64,000 nt of DNA. It comes from Ancylostoma caninum. Its lineage: Eukaryota > Nematoda > Chromadorea > Rhabditida > Ancylostomatidae. The notes below the pieces were generated by a model, which saw nothing but the letters and a program-made list of their open reading frames with translations, did not search any database and was not told where the DNA came from. Location of the stretch: positions 186,001 through 250,000 of the forward strand of contig JBAJFG010000555.1 in assembly GCA_037903475.1 (NCBI GenBank), read 5' to 3'. A program made the translations under genes and the position numbers. Shown piece by piece: positions 10,827 through 24,300 of the stretch (position 1 is the first letter of the stretch; each line of letters opens with the position of its first letter).

Positions 10827-12619
10827 TCCACTTCCTTCAGATATTTGTTGCCCAGCTCCTTCTTATCGGAGCCTCAACGGAAATTTTACCAGTGAAACTA
10901 AATTTCTTGTGCTAGAGATGCATTCTTTTCTACTTTTTCTCCATCTCCACACTTTTCAATCAAAGGGTGTTTTGGTTTTTCCTCCTAATCCTATTAATCA
11001 CAGGAATGTGTTACCCAGTTTTGATCTGGTTTGTGTTTAATCCTAGGATTTTCCCGGATGTCACCCAGTTGTGTTTAGGGTGTGGCCGGTCGAGTGACTA
11101 CATTCTCTCTTTCTGAGGTATAGTGCGTTTCAAAAGCGGCGATAGTTGAGTATTATGGCTGCTGTCCGCTTTACTTACATGTCTCTGCAAATACCTCGCA
11201 CTTTCGTGTATTCTCTCTTTCTCTGATGTCTCTCCAACGATCATTTCCGGTGAAACACACGATACCTGTCGAGAATGCTCAGTTACTAGTGTTCCTATCG
11301 AAGGAATTTCTTGTGAGGGCGTCACCGGTAATGGTTACATGTAGTTTTCTCTGTAGTTTGAATCCATTCCAGGGCAGAATCCAGAGATCCATTGTGGGTA
11401 AGACATGCCAAATATCTTAAGGTTAAAAAAGATATAAAATATAAAGTAAGTGTAAAATTGTTCCTGTATGTAAAACTGGCCCACGGTAGAAAGATAGATA
11501 AGATCTTTCAAGGATTCGAAATAAAAAAGAATCAAGATCTGGATCCACTGAGAAATTTATTATAGAGGAAATTCCAGTTACCTAAAGGTAGCCTTCTCTG
11601 GCCACTCTGTACTCTTTTGGTCTGATTTCTCATCTCACCGCCCATTTCCCCTTACTTTTCCCTGTGTCTATGTGCTATCCCATTTTCCCCTTCGGCAGAT
11701 TGGTGAATAATCCCAAGACTTCCTGGATATCGGAGAAATCAAGGAAAAAGCGCGAGTAGTCCTTGGAATCATCAAGAATTCATGGTAATCTCTCCGAGTA
11801 TGGGTTTAGAAAATCGCTAGTGACCTTTCTTTCGTTTATTCTCGCTCTCTCTTGCTTTATTCTGGTTCCATTCTTTTTATTAGATATTCCTTCTCTTGAA
11901 ATATCAGTGAAAACTTCAAGAAATTATTAAGAACAAGAAAATAAGAGTGACGGGTCCTGCTAGCCAAAAAACCACACAAAGCACCATCCGGAGGTGATCT
12001 GAGAAATTTGACACTGACGGAGTTTTTACAGTTCTCCGGTCGTGAAGAGTTTTCTTTCATCTATTCTACAAAAAGACAATTTTTTCCTCCAGAAAAAGAG
12101 AATTGCTCTTTGAGCCGCGGCTTTGTAACAATTTTCCCTCACCGTTCTCTATTACTACTAGAGTAGAGTGCAAGGAATAGTTGTCCATTCGCGGCTGAAA
12201 TACACGCACTCGAGCCTCCGCGCCCGTTGTCGGCGCCGTTCATAGGAATTCCTCGCGTTTTTCGTCAGCTCGACAAAAAACCGCGCTTGGCGATGGGCGT
12301 TTGTAGAGGCGACGAGCGTAGCGTCGCCGATGCAAAAGCTGATTATATGGTCGAGAGGTTTGCGCTTACCCGGGCTCTTTCCTCACGCCCTGCTCCCTCA
12401 GCAGGGCGGGGCATGAAATTTGAAGCGCTCCACTGGCGTTGGAAATTTGCGACGCGACAGTTTTTCCGGAGCGTTTCCTGCTTAACCTGCTGCTTTTTGA
12501 GAATTTTTTGGCCAGCACTACCTGGGTAGACAAGACTTTCTGTGCAGGCCAGGACGTTTAGAGCTTGGATACCCCATCTCCGGTTATTTATACACCTGCA
12601 CATTCTTATGGATTACACG

Positions 12620-12700
12620 TTCATTTATTCAACAATTCATCTATTCATTCACTCATTCATTCGTTCCCCCATTCATTCGTCCCCTCATTTGCTTACTCAA
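12620..12700. repeat. Degenerate ATTC-rich tract
   Basis: Mixed ATTC, ACTC and GTTC units, the decayed form of the ATTC microsatellite. Confidence 0.8.
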
Positions 12701-12936
12701 TTGATCATTTTTCCAAAAATGTCGTTTTTTCTTGTATTAGCAATAGTTTCTACAATATTTACAGTGGGAAAGGAGATGTAATTTTCGCAACTACTATCCA
12801 TGGATGGCTTAGGAAACATCTTTTATATAATGTGGTTTATAGTATAGTTTTCATATATATATGTAATACTAACACGCTTTTGGTAGTGTGAGCTAGGTTT
12901 GCTATAAGTCTGAATTTGAGAGCCTTTTTTTCCATT

Positions 12937-12980
12937 CCTTCATTCATTCATTCATTCATTCATTCATTCATTCACTCATT
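12937..12980. repeat. (ATTC)n microsatellite
   Basis: About ten ATTC units, ending in TTCACTCATT. Confidence 0.9.
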
Positions 12981-14384
12981 TGTGGGTAGTCTAGGAAAAC
13001 ATAATCAGTAGGAAACCAAGAAATGATAGAGAAAAATCCCAGAAAGTTTTCCGCTGGGAATTCCCATTCTCTTGAAATTTTAGTAGTTTTTTTGTGATGG
13101 GAAATTCCCACACGCCCTTCTAGTTCTGCAATTTCCACAGTTCATACGCATTCACTTATTTTTCCAGAAAATTCCCTGACGTCATCGTAAGCAGTGAGTT
13201 TCGCAAGAATCCACAATCTTCCCTTGACTTGCTTCCACAGAAAAATCCTCGTAATCTCATTGTTCGGCTTCCATTTCACTTTGTGATTCCCTTAGCGACC
13301 GCAGTTTTTCTCGTAGGAAACCTTTAGGCAAAGAATATTCCCTGCAGGGAAGTGTCTTCTGCGCTTTCATGTTTTTCTGTGTGTGATTCTGTGTCAGTTT
13401 TCTTCCTGGATTTTTTGACTGTTTTTTTTTTGAATGGGCATGTGGCACGATTCTGCTATGTTGTTTTTTTTATTATTTGTGACTACAGAAAGTTCTCTGG
13501 ACTAGCTAATCGCTCCAGGTTAACATGTGGGGATACAACTGTTTAGGCTCTTAAGGTTTGGCGTTTAGACCCTCTGCACAATATCCATCATGGAGGCTTT
13601 TCGAAAGCACTTGGGGACCTTTCCAAGAACTTGTACTCTAGGGAACGAGGAAAACTTCCTTCGAAAACATTTTTACTCCTGTCATTCTATATGCAATCAT
13701 CTTCTCATCCAAACTTAGAAATTTTCTGAGAAAGGAATGCGTAGGAAGCAAGGAAAAGAAGAAAAAAGAAGATCTTTAGCAAATTGTTAAAATTCCTTGG
13801 AAGTTTCCCTTTTTCCCCGGATTTTTTCGCCCTCTTTGCAGCCCTACTGTTGTCTCATCCCGGACGAAATTCGCAAATTACTCGCACCGCTCTGCAAGCA
13901 GTGGCAACTTCGTTATTTTCAGTCGGGCCGGGGGCGGCCCGGAGTAGTTCAATTACCGATCGCCGTTCTCGCGGTCCATGGGGAAAAGCGCGGACCTCGT
14001 CATTGTCTTTGGAACTCTGCCTTGGTGCTTGTTGTTTTTACTGGGGTTCCCCGGCAGATTTGGGCTATTTGTGGAACATTCCCTTTTCCTGGGATATTTC
14101 CTGAACATTTCCCATCGTTTCTCATCCGTAAGCCCCCTTCCCATCATTATTTTCTTCTTTTCTCCCATTTCCCTGGCACATACACACATGCATCTGCTCG
14201 TTTTGATGATAAATTCGGATCGCATGCTGGGATCTCAAGATGCGTGTGTTACACAGCCGCGATCCATGCTCCCACGGCCACTCCGACAGCGTTTCCTCAG
14301 AATTTTTCACCTTCAAATTTTACGGGTTACGCCGTTGACGCACCGCTTAACGACACAATTTGCCAGAAAAGCTCTAAAATCCTG

Positions 14385-14518
14385 TACGAGCTGTCCTGAT
14401 AGCAGGTTTTCACATGGGTTTCTAACGAGTAGTGGGTGATTTGACGACAACACCTGACTCGACACTGGAGCTTTAGGTCGAGAAAAACGCATGTGTACAG
14501 TTGTACGAGTTGTCACGT
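14385..14518 (+). repeat. Two outlying copies of the GACGAGTTGTC-type box
   Basis: TACGAGCTGTCCTG at 14385-14398 and TACGAGTTGTCACG at 14504-14517 resemble the array at 5.5-6.1 kb and are 119 bp apart, close to its period. An open frame ends between them at 14399, but no splice sites make it convincing. Confidence 0.45.
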
Positions 14519-15247
14519 TACCGTCACGGAAAAATCAGCTATTTGTCGTGATGCGGCACATGTTGAGCAGGTACATGGTTGCCTTTTCTTCTATGTGTTC
14601 TCTCGGAAGCCTCTGGATCTTTTTTGGAGCGCTAGGATCTAAAAATATGCTGGAAGATTTAGTTAAAGGGAGCGGTGCTTCCTCAGCACATTGGGGTTTT
14701 TATGTGGGGAAATCTTCAAGGATAACATTCCTAAAAGCCTCCTCCCCAGCTCACCCCCTGGTTTTCTCTTCCGTTTCCTAGCCCAAGTCGCAGGAACTCC
14801 TCTCAAGCACCACAACTGGTTCACTTTTCGAGAAAAAAGCGCTCGATTTCCTCTTCCCTGCTTCCTGGCGTTTTTCCCAGTGGCAAAAAAGAGGAGGATG
14901 CCTGCGTTTAGCAGCATGAAAGCTATCATCTTCAGTTATGAATCGTTGCCTTGGTGAAAGCCGGCGATTTTCTGGATCTCTCAGCTGTCTTCTACCTTTT
15001 CTCTTTCACATATTGCTCCTTTATCTAGGTTGGTTGCCTCGGAGAAGCTGTCTGCGGATGAGAGTAGAAGCTCTCGTGAAAATTGCATTTCATGCCTTGT
15101 TCTATCTAGGGTAAATATGTTGACGACCTTCAACTTACCCTTATGATCCACGGGAGTAGTCCATCCATCATGAGTAAACTGGCTCATGCGTGCCAACGCT
15201 GATTTTCAAGAAAGTCTTGGATTTTGCTCCATGTTCCGCTCTTCAAA

Positions 15248-15355
15248 GCCGGTATGCGTTATTGAGATTACCCAAGGTAAACTTGCTGACGCTCCTTAAT
15301 TTACCACCGTACTTTGTTGGGTTAGAATGTTTACCGTGGTGCATACCTGCCCAGG
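15248..15355. repeat. Palindromic GCATGCATC family, degraded copy B
   Basis: Contains TGCGTTATTGAGATTACCCA followed by AGGTAAAC on the left. On the right is a weak inverse (TGTTTACCGTGGTGCATACC). Confidence 0.5.
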
Positions 15356-15807
15356 CTAGATCTCTTTTTTTAAATTTATTTCTTGGTTCGAAGTGGTCTT
15401 TCAGTCAACGCTAGATAATTAAGTAAATGAATGAATAGGTAGGAATAACCCCTTACCCTAGTAAAAGTAACGTTTTATCTGAGTAACCAAGCATGTTGTT
15501 TCTCAGAAGCTGTTAAATCTTTTTTTCTAGACTTTATTTTTTTACTAAAAATCCAGCTCAAAGTGTCCAAATTTGTGCTTAACCTGGCACGCACCCATCA
15601 ACATGTTTGCCCTTCGTGACCTTGTTCATGCCCAGCTTCAACCCATGGGCGTAAGGTTATCCATCCTCCCAATGATGAATTCATCAGGAATTTCCAATTA
15701 ATTAAGCACCTGGTTATCCAGAAAAGGATTGATCTTCATGGGGAACCGAAAATGGCCAAAATTTTATCGAAAAATTACATTTTTAATTTCTTAGGAGCAT
15801 ACTACCG

Positions 15808-15843
15808 AGGCATTTTTGGCATGTGTAAATGCCAAAAATGCCT
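15808..15843. repeat. 14-bp perfect hairpin
   Basis: AGGCATTTTTGGCA (15808-15821) pairs with TGCCAAAAATGCCT (15830-15843) around an 8-nt loop. Confidence 0.85.
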
Positions 15844-16596
15844 GGGTCCCTCATTTTTCTGGAAAACAACCAGGGTTATTCTAGGTCTCTCTAAGTATAC
15901 TTTAACCCGCTTACTTCAATACTCTGTCTCAGTGTTTTTTCAGCTTCGAAGTTCAATTTTTTGGAAGAATTCTGAAGCTGAAGGGTCTCATGAAACATTA
16001 ATCATTCTTCAAAATTAAACGTTTTTGCTTCGCATTTCGATCACATGCCCCAGGTGACCGAGCAATTTCACATGTTTCTCGAAAATTCCATCATGTGATT
16101 GCCTAAAATTTTCCCGGAATGCTCGGAATGACTCTCCATATAACACCTTCGTTATCTGGTGCTAGACCCATCATGTCCTGGTTCCTTCCATTCCTGATCA
16201 CTGATTGCTCACTGCGCAGCAGCCCATTGAGGCGGTGAACGCAGAGTTCTTCAGGAGTGGAAGTGTTCTGGATTTCTCCTGGATTGTTTGTCTGTTAAAA
16301 GTGCACGCGAAAATGTCTATTTATGGCTGTGATTGGGTACTTTACCTCCTAGATTTTCCTTAGCAGGTTATTCAATTCATCCTAATTGCATTCTAGTCAC
16401 TGGAGATGTCCTAATTTGTCTTTTTTTCTATTATTCATTCTAACTATGACTTCTGAAATAAAATAACCATATTTTCAAGTAGAAGTGCTCTAATTCCACA
16501 AGTTCGTAGATTTATACAGCATGAAAAAAGTAAATTTGCTGTAAATCAGTTTTTTTATCAAGGAAACACCCTGTTTCTATAAAACGACAGTTTCAA

Positions 16597-16614
16597 GCTG
16601 ATAAGCTTATCAGC
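16597..16614. repeat. 18-bp perfect palindrome
   Basis: GCTGATAAGCTTATCAGC is its own reverse complement. It contains two GATAA motifs, one on each strand, so a GATA-factor site is possible; that is inference. Confidence 0.6.
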
Positions 16615-17755
16615 CATCAAAATCCCACAAACTCCTTATCAAATATTTGTTTGTCCCCGCAACAAATGACCATCAGCGCCGCGAATCCTTGAATTACAGC
16701 GAAAAGCTAGGAGCAATTGGTGCGATTGCACGCTAAAAACGTTGTCGCGCTAGATTTGCATTGCAAAGTGCACGATTTCGACCAGCACTGCAGCGGAATT
16801 CGTGAATTTTTGTTATAGATTGCGTGCAATTGCACAACTTCCCTAGGATCGTGTCATTTTGAAGATTTACTGGATTAAACATCCGAATATTGGAATGAAA
16901 CATAATAGAACAGCGAGGTGTGCGTTCATTTGTGATTAAAATGAGTAGTTGTCCTTGTAGATGAAAAACATTCCTTTTCCTCCTTTTTTTCCAAGATTTT
17001 GGTGACAAAAATTTCTGATTGCACTCTGATAATAAAGAATAATAATAAAGATGATATATAATAAAGAGTTTCTCTTACAATTACTCACTTCCAAGGAGAA
17101 ACTTCCAGAAAGCCTCTGGGGAAATTCATCACAGTGCAGCAAGAATCTTGAAGCTATTTTCTCATCCGTTCCGAACATTTTCCTCATTGTCTTCCAGAAA
17201 TTTTTAAAAATTTTTTGTTGAGAATTTCCAGTGATATTCTGGAAGAGAGCGCAGCTAGTCCATTTTGTCATGGATTTTTAGTGCAAATTGACAAAATGTG
17301 AACTTTTATCCCCATGAAAGCAGTCAAGAGATTTCACTGTTTGTCCATTTTTGTCCAGAAAATATGTGGAAGAAAGGAAAAAAGTGGAAGATAGAGGATA
17401 AGTTCCCTGCTCCCATCACTCCTCCGTTTTTATGTATTTCCTTTCTGAAAGGCAGGGACTTCTTGGAAAATTTGGCCAGGAAAAATTCGCTAGTGTCTCC
17501 CATGCCTGCCTGGATTTCTTGCACTGCTTGATGGAGGGAGGACTTTCTCTCATAGAAACGGCCTGGGGAAATTGTTAAGGGAAATTTGAATGGAAAATAG
17601 CAGGGTAGTCAGAGAATAATAGCCATTTACTTCCTTTTTCTGAGTTCGTCAGAATTTTCTCAGGAAAAACAACCAACTAAACACTTTTCCCTGTTGATCC
17701 GTGGTCTTTCTGTTAGCCGGAGATGATGGCTTCCTGCTTCTTTCGTTCTAGTAGA

Positions 17756-17787
17756 TATTTATTTATTTATTTATTTATTTATTTATG
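17756..17787. repeat. (ATTT)n microsatellite
   Basis: Eight perfect ATTT units. Confidence 0.95.
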
Positions 17788-18700
17788 TAATCACCACAAG
17801 TGATGAACTGTTATGAGCGACAACAAATAAGTGAGTGACTTAACAAAAATTGACTAACACAAATCGCATCAGGGTGATTATCGGTGCACCATCTTGAGCG
17901 CTAGGTTGGAGTACACCTGTTCAAGTAGGGGTAAGCATCTATCATAAAATCTGACGAGAAGATGAAGAAGAAGATATGTCTGTACCAAAACGGTGTAGAG
18001 GAGTAGCCAGATGAAAAACCGTGGAAACCTAACATTTTCTCTTCATTTCCTAGAAATTTTTTTGCGGAATATTTTTCCCAACGTTCTCCCAATAGACCAC
18101 ATTCTAGCCACGTCAAATCGTCAGAGCGCCGCCTCGCTCTCTGCTGGAGAGCGCAGCCGACTCATTCAACGGAAATGAGCTGCGAGCAGCACGCACATCG
18201 AAGAGCGTTTTTTTGCGTTCTCATTGGGGTTCTCATTAGAGAAGACGATGTTAGGGGATGCTGTCCGAACTTTCTCTGCTGCGAGTTTGCGCCGACCTGC
18301 TTTCTCTATTAGGAAAGAGTTTTCCAATGAGCTTAATGGGAATTCCTCAGGAAAAAAAGCCTCTGGAGGCGGTTTCCGGTAAATCTGCATCAGTAGAATG
18401 TTTCCGAATGCTCGTTCTTTAGGCTCCCCTAGGTTCACTGACTACGTTTCCCTGAAAATTTTCTGTTCGAAATTTTGTCTTGTTGCTGGGATCTCCATAA
18501 TGGAATTTGCTTACTTTTTGTCACATACATTTGTTATTCTTTTTTCCACATGTTTTCCATTGTTATCGTTTTCTTTTTTTTTCTCGAAGAGTGCAGGTTT
18601 CGCAAAAAATTACGTAGCTTAGTGCACGACATTCTGAACCTTTTTTCTTCGAAGCTTCAAGATTTTAGGTTTAGTATTGAGCTGTTGTGTCACCGAAGAG

Positions 18701-18901
18701 GAAATGGGGGCGGTGCCACTGTTGTGCGATTGGTGCATTTAAGCGTATCTTCCTTGCTCTGTGTCAAATCGTCCCTCGTTTATATTTATATCTGTAATAA
18801 CTTATAGTGTAATTGCGCGTAAACGGTGGGCGAATGGATGTTCAAGAGTGAGAAGTGGTAGCTGTGTAACCAATCATACGACAGTGACTCCGCCCCCTTT
18901 C
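18701..18901. mobile_element. MITE-like element with ~36-bp terminal inverted repeats
   Basis: The left end GAAATGGGGGCGGTGCCACT then GTTGTGCGATTGGTGC is mirrored by the right end, whose complement reads GAAAGGGGGCGGAGTCACTG then TCGTATGATTGGTTAC. The element is 201 bp and non-coding. A relative of the left end lies at 57394-57436. No clear target duplication is seen and the superfamily is not assigned. Confidence 0.65.
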
Positions 18902-19089
18902 GTCTGCGTTCACTTTTTGCTTATACCCTCATTCAGCAGTGAGAACCTATGAAAAATTTTGCTAACTGTAGGGTTCCATTTTTTACCTCCTACCATATTT
19001 TGTTCTTTATTATACCCATTAAAATTTATTTCTATATTTTAGGAGGAAAAATTTTAGGATTTGGTGTGACAAAATATAATTTAGTACTG

Positions 19090-19560
19090 TAGAATATAGC
19101 ATAGTATAGTGTAGTACTGATATAGCGTGGGTCATAGTCTGGGTGTAGTAGAGGTACATATAGTATGAGTATAGTGTTGGTATAGCATGGGTATATTAAG
19201 GGTATAGCATTGGTAGAGTATGGGTGTAGTATGTGGATAGTATGGGTATAGTATTGGTGTAGCATGGGTATATAATAGAATAGGTAGTGTTGCTGTAGTA
19301 TCTGTATAGTATAGGTCTAGTATGGACATAGTACAGAATAGCACAATACAGTATAGTATATGATTGGTATAGTATAGGTATAGTAGGGTCTGGTATAGTA
19401 TAGTATGGGTAGTATGGGCATGGTACAGAATGTTACAGTATAGTACAGTATTGGAATAGTATAGGTGTAGTGTGAGTATAGTGTATGTATGGTATGAGTA
19501 TTATAATACATGAGTGTGGTATGGGTATAGTAGTATGGATATAGTATAGTACAGCATAGT
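19090..19560. repeat. TAGTATGGGTA-type minisatellite
   Basis: About 470 bp of short units around TATAGTATGGG, TATAGTATTGG and TATAGCATGGG, period about 10-11 bp, heavily diverged. Minus-strand open frames rich in Tyr-Thr-His come from this repeat and are not genes. Confidence 0.85.
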
Positions 19561-22116
19561 ACAGTACTGCAATTAGGATTCACAACAGTGATAATATTTT
19601 TGCAGTTATATATCTACTTTTATTATATGTCAGCAAATTAGTTAATTACTACAATACGTACTTCATGTAATATCGAATAATAATATGCAGTCTAGTACAA
19701 CATAATAAGATACAGGCCATGTCCTATAACGGACACATATAATATGATGCAGTTTGATATACATGCCACTACTACATATCTATACTACATACATATGTAA
19801 TGCCTACTATGTATTATACTATCATACTATATTAAAATTCTCATTGTACGTATCTATATAGGTAACGATGGTTTTTTAGGCTCAAATGACATTGCATTTT
19901 CTCTCTTTCATGGATCCTTCCGGGAATTGCTCGGGGAAAAAACTTCCCTTGGAATTTCACATTTCCTACTTAAAATGCAGGAATTCTGGAATTCTATGGG
20001 ATTCGTGTGAATTCAATTCATGTCGCGTCGCTTCTCCTTAGAAGTGCATCACACACGTTGGACAGCTTAATTTGCATTAAATTCCACTGAATCAAAATTT
20101 AAAGCGTTCTCCAGCTGTCGGGAATTGCACTGTCCTCGATATTCGCTCGGCTGTGCCTCGACACCTCCCTAGAGAGCGCTGCTCCAGACTTTTTTCCAGG
20201 AGGAAATTTCTCAAGTGAAATCAATTAATAGCAGCATGTGGCACGCATGGCGCAGCGCGCACGTGTCGAGCGCAAAATTATATGTTGTGTGCGGCGGCGA
20301 ATGAGGAATGTCCTTTGAAGAGGCATATTCAGTTTTTTTTCTGCCGGCCATCGTCCTGGAAATTCCATAGGCAGCCGGAAAAACGGCGCGTATCTTGTTG
20401 CAGCGGTGGCCGCCATAAAATGCGGTTTTTCCACGTTTCCACTCGATTTGCCTCCAATTTTCCATGGATTCTGCTGGAGTCGTTAATCCAGCAATAAACG
20501 ATTGTTGTGTGGAGCCATGCTTTCATCCAGAAATTAATCTTTTTTCGTCTCCGGAACAAAATCAGCTGTTTGAACAGGCGCTGTGATGAGTGCGTGTGTG
20601 TAGTCTGTGTGTGTTACGTCGCGATGCGACACATTTCTTCCTGAGAGAGCCTCATTTCTGGATGGTTGTTCTTTGCCCTCAGGAGATGCGAGGCATTTAG
20701 GCTCATCAGGTGACTCCTTTTAAGGAGAGCTAGACCACCAGTGGTTTTTCTTGGCTTGGATTGGGTTTTCCAGGATTCCCGTCCACTTTTCTTCTTTGGG
20801 CTTCCCTATTCGCCTAAGTATGCCTATCATCCAACCTTTCTTTCTCAGACAAAAACATTTGCATGCATATTTGTAGAAAAAATAATTTAAAGGTAAAATA
20901 AACGCACCCATACAAAACGATCTTATGTTCCAGGAAATCTATCCATCAAATCCATCAGGCTACAAGAATTCTGACTATAGGGGATTCGATGTTGTTTTTT
21001 TTTTCGTTTTTTAAAACCCTGCTACATGATTTAGTGCGTACTGCACAAATTTTACGTTAAGAGTAGTTCCCAAGGGTTTTCCTGCAATTTCCAGGGATTT
21101 TCCGGCTTCTATGCTTGCTGTTTGCCCGGATTTCTCACGGACATCTTCAAAGCTCATGAATTTTTCAGTGTTTTTCACCTCTAAAAGCGTTTTTGTTTAG
21201 TGTTTATTGTGTATTCTAAGACGGGCGATTTCTTTCTTTTTCTTTCTGGACTTATTTTCTGGCCCTAATTACCCTATTTTGGACCAAATAATCAAATATT
21301 CAAATATGAATGAGTCCAAAATTTGAATGCCTAAAAAAAGAATTATTATGGTCATGGGGGAAAGAATGAATGGAAAGGATGCAAGACCCTTCCCTTTTTT
21401 TGATATTTGAGTTTTCGGATCACCTCTTATAGCAGTGATTGGGTCATGTCCTTTTTGAGGTGGATATTGCATTGGGATTCAACTTCTATTCTTTAGTCTG
21501 AATCGGGGATAAGCTGGGTTCAAAACAGAGGTCGGAAACCAGGAAAACTTTTAAAATTTCGAATTCTGGATAACAACGTATCCAGTATCTACAGAATTTC
21601 CACAAACTTGTAGCTCAAGCGTATGAAATTACCAGATTTTTTCTTCTAGAGATCGTGATTCACCTTATTTTTGGATCAGGTGCTATGCTCCAACAGCAAT
21701 TGGGTTTTTGCGCGGTTCTCCCCGAAATCAGCTGATTTTCGAAAGATTTCTGATGCTCTCATGTTGCGTTTTTGTTTCACGAGGTCATGGACTTTTCGAG
21801 TGGCGTCGGCTCCACCTGTCATGTGGCGACGGCGAGTTGTTAAACCTCGACACACGTACTCAAGCCATGTGTACTTTTGTTGTCAGTATATTTCTGGATG
21901 AGCATAGCTGTGTCATAAGATCGATGAGATCGAACTCTCGTTCGATCATCTGACAAGTTCGATCCACCTAGTTTCGTTGGGATTCCTCTCCATCGTTTTG
22001 ATTTTTATTTATTTATTTTCTCTTGAATCTGCTTCAGGTTCTGCTATGAACCCTCCTCATTGTGGCTTCAGAGCTTCTATAATGATGCGAGATTTATTAA
22101 TTTACTTATTTACTTT

Positions 22117-22355
22117 CATTCATTCATCCTTTCATTCACTCATTCACTCATTCATTCATTCGTTCATTCGTTCATTCATTCATTCATTCATTCATTCATT
22201 CATTCTTTCATTCATTCACTCATTCACTCACTCACTCATTCACTCACTCACTCATTCATTCATTCATTCATTCATTCATTCATCCATTCACACGTTCATT
22301 CGATCATTCATTCCTTCAACCATTTCATTCACTCATTCATTCACTTACTCATTTG
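22117..22355. repeat. Long degenerate ATTC/ACTC microsatellite
   Basis: About 240 bp of ATTC units mixed with ACTC, GTTC and ATCC variants. Overlapping Ile-His-Ser-Phe open frames are artefacts of the repeat. Confidence 0.93.
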
Positions 22356-24181
22356 TTATTGTTAATAATGATTTGAATATTTCAAAAATTCATTGTCTAT
22401 TTATCATATAAGGTGTGCCTTCTCAAGTAGAAAGATGTGTAAATCGTTAAAATTTATTAAGAGTATTATCAGTTTAAGGAAAGAAAGAAAAAAGGAACTG
22501 AAAAGAAAATTATTAATGAACGTTACTATAAAATGGGAAACATTGTACTTGCGAGGGGTCAGAAAAACCACTAACTTTTTATGATCATGCGCGGGTTCCG
22601 GAATTTATTTTGGGCATCCTCTTGAAGATGAATGACCTATGATAACCAATGCGAAACCCTAAAAACCTCTTTACGTCAGTGCTTGTCTAATTTTTCCCTT
22701 AGGCATTTAAAGGCCATCTATTAACATTACGTCACCGTCCAGCCATATTTCTCTGTGAAACTGCATATGTATATTTGAATGTCCAGTCGAAGATACCAAC
22801 AATACTGTCGATGACGTCATAGATTTTGCTAGTTTTGCTGATTTTTTCCTGTCGTTTTATTCATGTGTATAATATGGGTTATGTTTTTCTATCGATTTTT
22901 TTTCGGCATAAATTTTTCCCAAAATTTTCCGGTTTAATACTAGTTTTTATTCAAGTCAGTACTTTCTCGAGTTGATCATGCCATCTGGGTTAGCGCCGTT
23001 GCTCCTGTAAACCGCGCTCCAGTAAACAAACAGGGGGTGGCGGTCAAGACGTACGCCGCGACGCGACCGCGCCGCACGCGTATGCTTCTCTCGTATGTTT
23101 CTTCGAATTCGACGCACTAAATGACATAGGTGTCCACCTCCTTGCAGTTTGTGGGTTCGGATAACATGCATCTTTCCCACTCAAGCCTAGAAATGTTCTC
23201 CATGACCACGCAGAACTGCTCATATCCTCGAAGACTGCAGCCGCGACGCGCACATGAATCGACCAATTACAGACCAGCAGCGCACCTCTTGTCACGCAGC
23301 CATAAACAGGCAAAAAATAAATAAACAAATCAATATCTACATATTTCCGGGGTGTTTCTTTATCTATCCAGCTCACCTATGCACTGGATATTCCTATACC
23401 AGTAAATAACAACTATAAACATAATAATAATAATAATGGAGCAAGTTGAACATAAACATACAAGTGATAGAGAATTTCTCGAGAATCTCCGATGATTTTG
23501 GGATTCTCACATTTTTCCAAAGAATTTTCCGGGAAAAATTGGATATTCCGCCACTTTTCTCGAAACTTCTCTTGTTTTTTTTTTCTTTTTTTTTCTTATG
23601 CTTCTCTTCTGAAATTCTTTTCCACTGTTCTCGCTGAAAACTGTACAACAAAGTACAACTACTTCGCGATCGAATTAATTCCTCGAGTTATGGAATGTGG
23701 GCGGCTGACGGTTTTTTAGCGGCTGTAAAATAGGATTCCACGGAACTGGGTCAGTTCCATTTGTAAACTTGGCCGTCGCTAGAAAAGGTTACTCCCATTG
23801 CACTTGCTGTTGGGAAACGTGGCGAGTTTTCATTTGACACAGTTTTCACAGTTATCGAGTAGTCAGTGCATCGGTGTTTGGGGCCCTGTATTGCTACATT
23901 TCTTCATATTGCATGGGTAAAGCCTCTAATCTAACCAAGGTAGCGTTTAGTTAGCTATTCGGATTCTGGGAATCATGAATAGATATCATTGTTTATTGGC
24001 TTATTTTGTTGAGGAATTTTCGCTTCCTATAGCTCTTCTCTAAGGATTTCAATGATTCAATGAATAGGTAATAGGATGGATAAATAACTAAATTAGGAGA
24101 TGAATGTTTTTGCTTTTTAAAACATGATTTTTTAAGCTAACGATTACTTTATTGTTGTTTTCAAATAGGTTCGTAGCAGTG

Positions 24182-24300
24182 GCGGACACAGGGGGGGGGG
24201 GTATAAAAATCTTGTATTCGTTTGTTTTCATTAGTTTGTTTTCATCATTATCTTTAATATAATTTTTATTGACTACTCATTATAATAATTAAGGTTTTTA
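24182..24300. mobile_element. Partial hAT-type MITE (internal deletion derivative)
   Basis: It starts CAGTGGCGGACACAGGG plus a G-run, then jumps to TATAAAAATCTTGTATTCG. That inner part matches the interior of the elements at 41295-41505 and 48116-48394. About 60 bp between terminus and interior are missing, and the far terminus is not found. Fragments resembling CCGTCTGGGTCCC near 24430-24460 may be remnants of it. Confidence 0.55.

Noticed and set aside
11151..11327. Frame with a hydrophobic start (LWLLSALLTCLC) then a polar part and donor ACCG|GTAATG
   Set aside because: No in-frame ATG or believable acceptor, and the opposite strand is equally open; phase does not match exon 2.
12227..12529. 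Open frame in a GC-rich patch
   Set aside because: More than one frame is open over the same bases and no splice sites decide between them.
13797..14399. 200-codon open frame, the longest in the window
   Set aside because: The overlapping frames 13784-14104 and 13978-14439 are also open, the composition is GC-patch driven, and no acceptor/donor pair fits exon 2 in phase.
21977..22411. 144-codon open frame with many IHSF repeats
   Set aside because: Driven by the degenerate ATTC/ACTC tract; no splice or start context.
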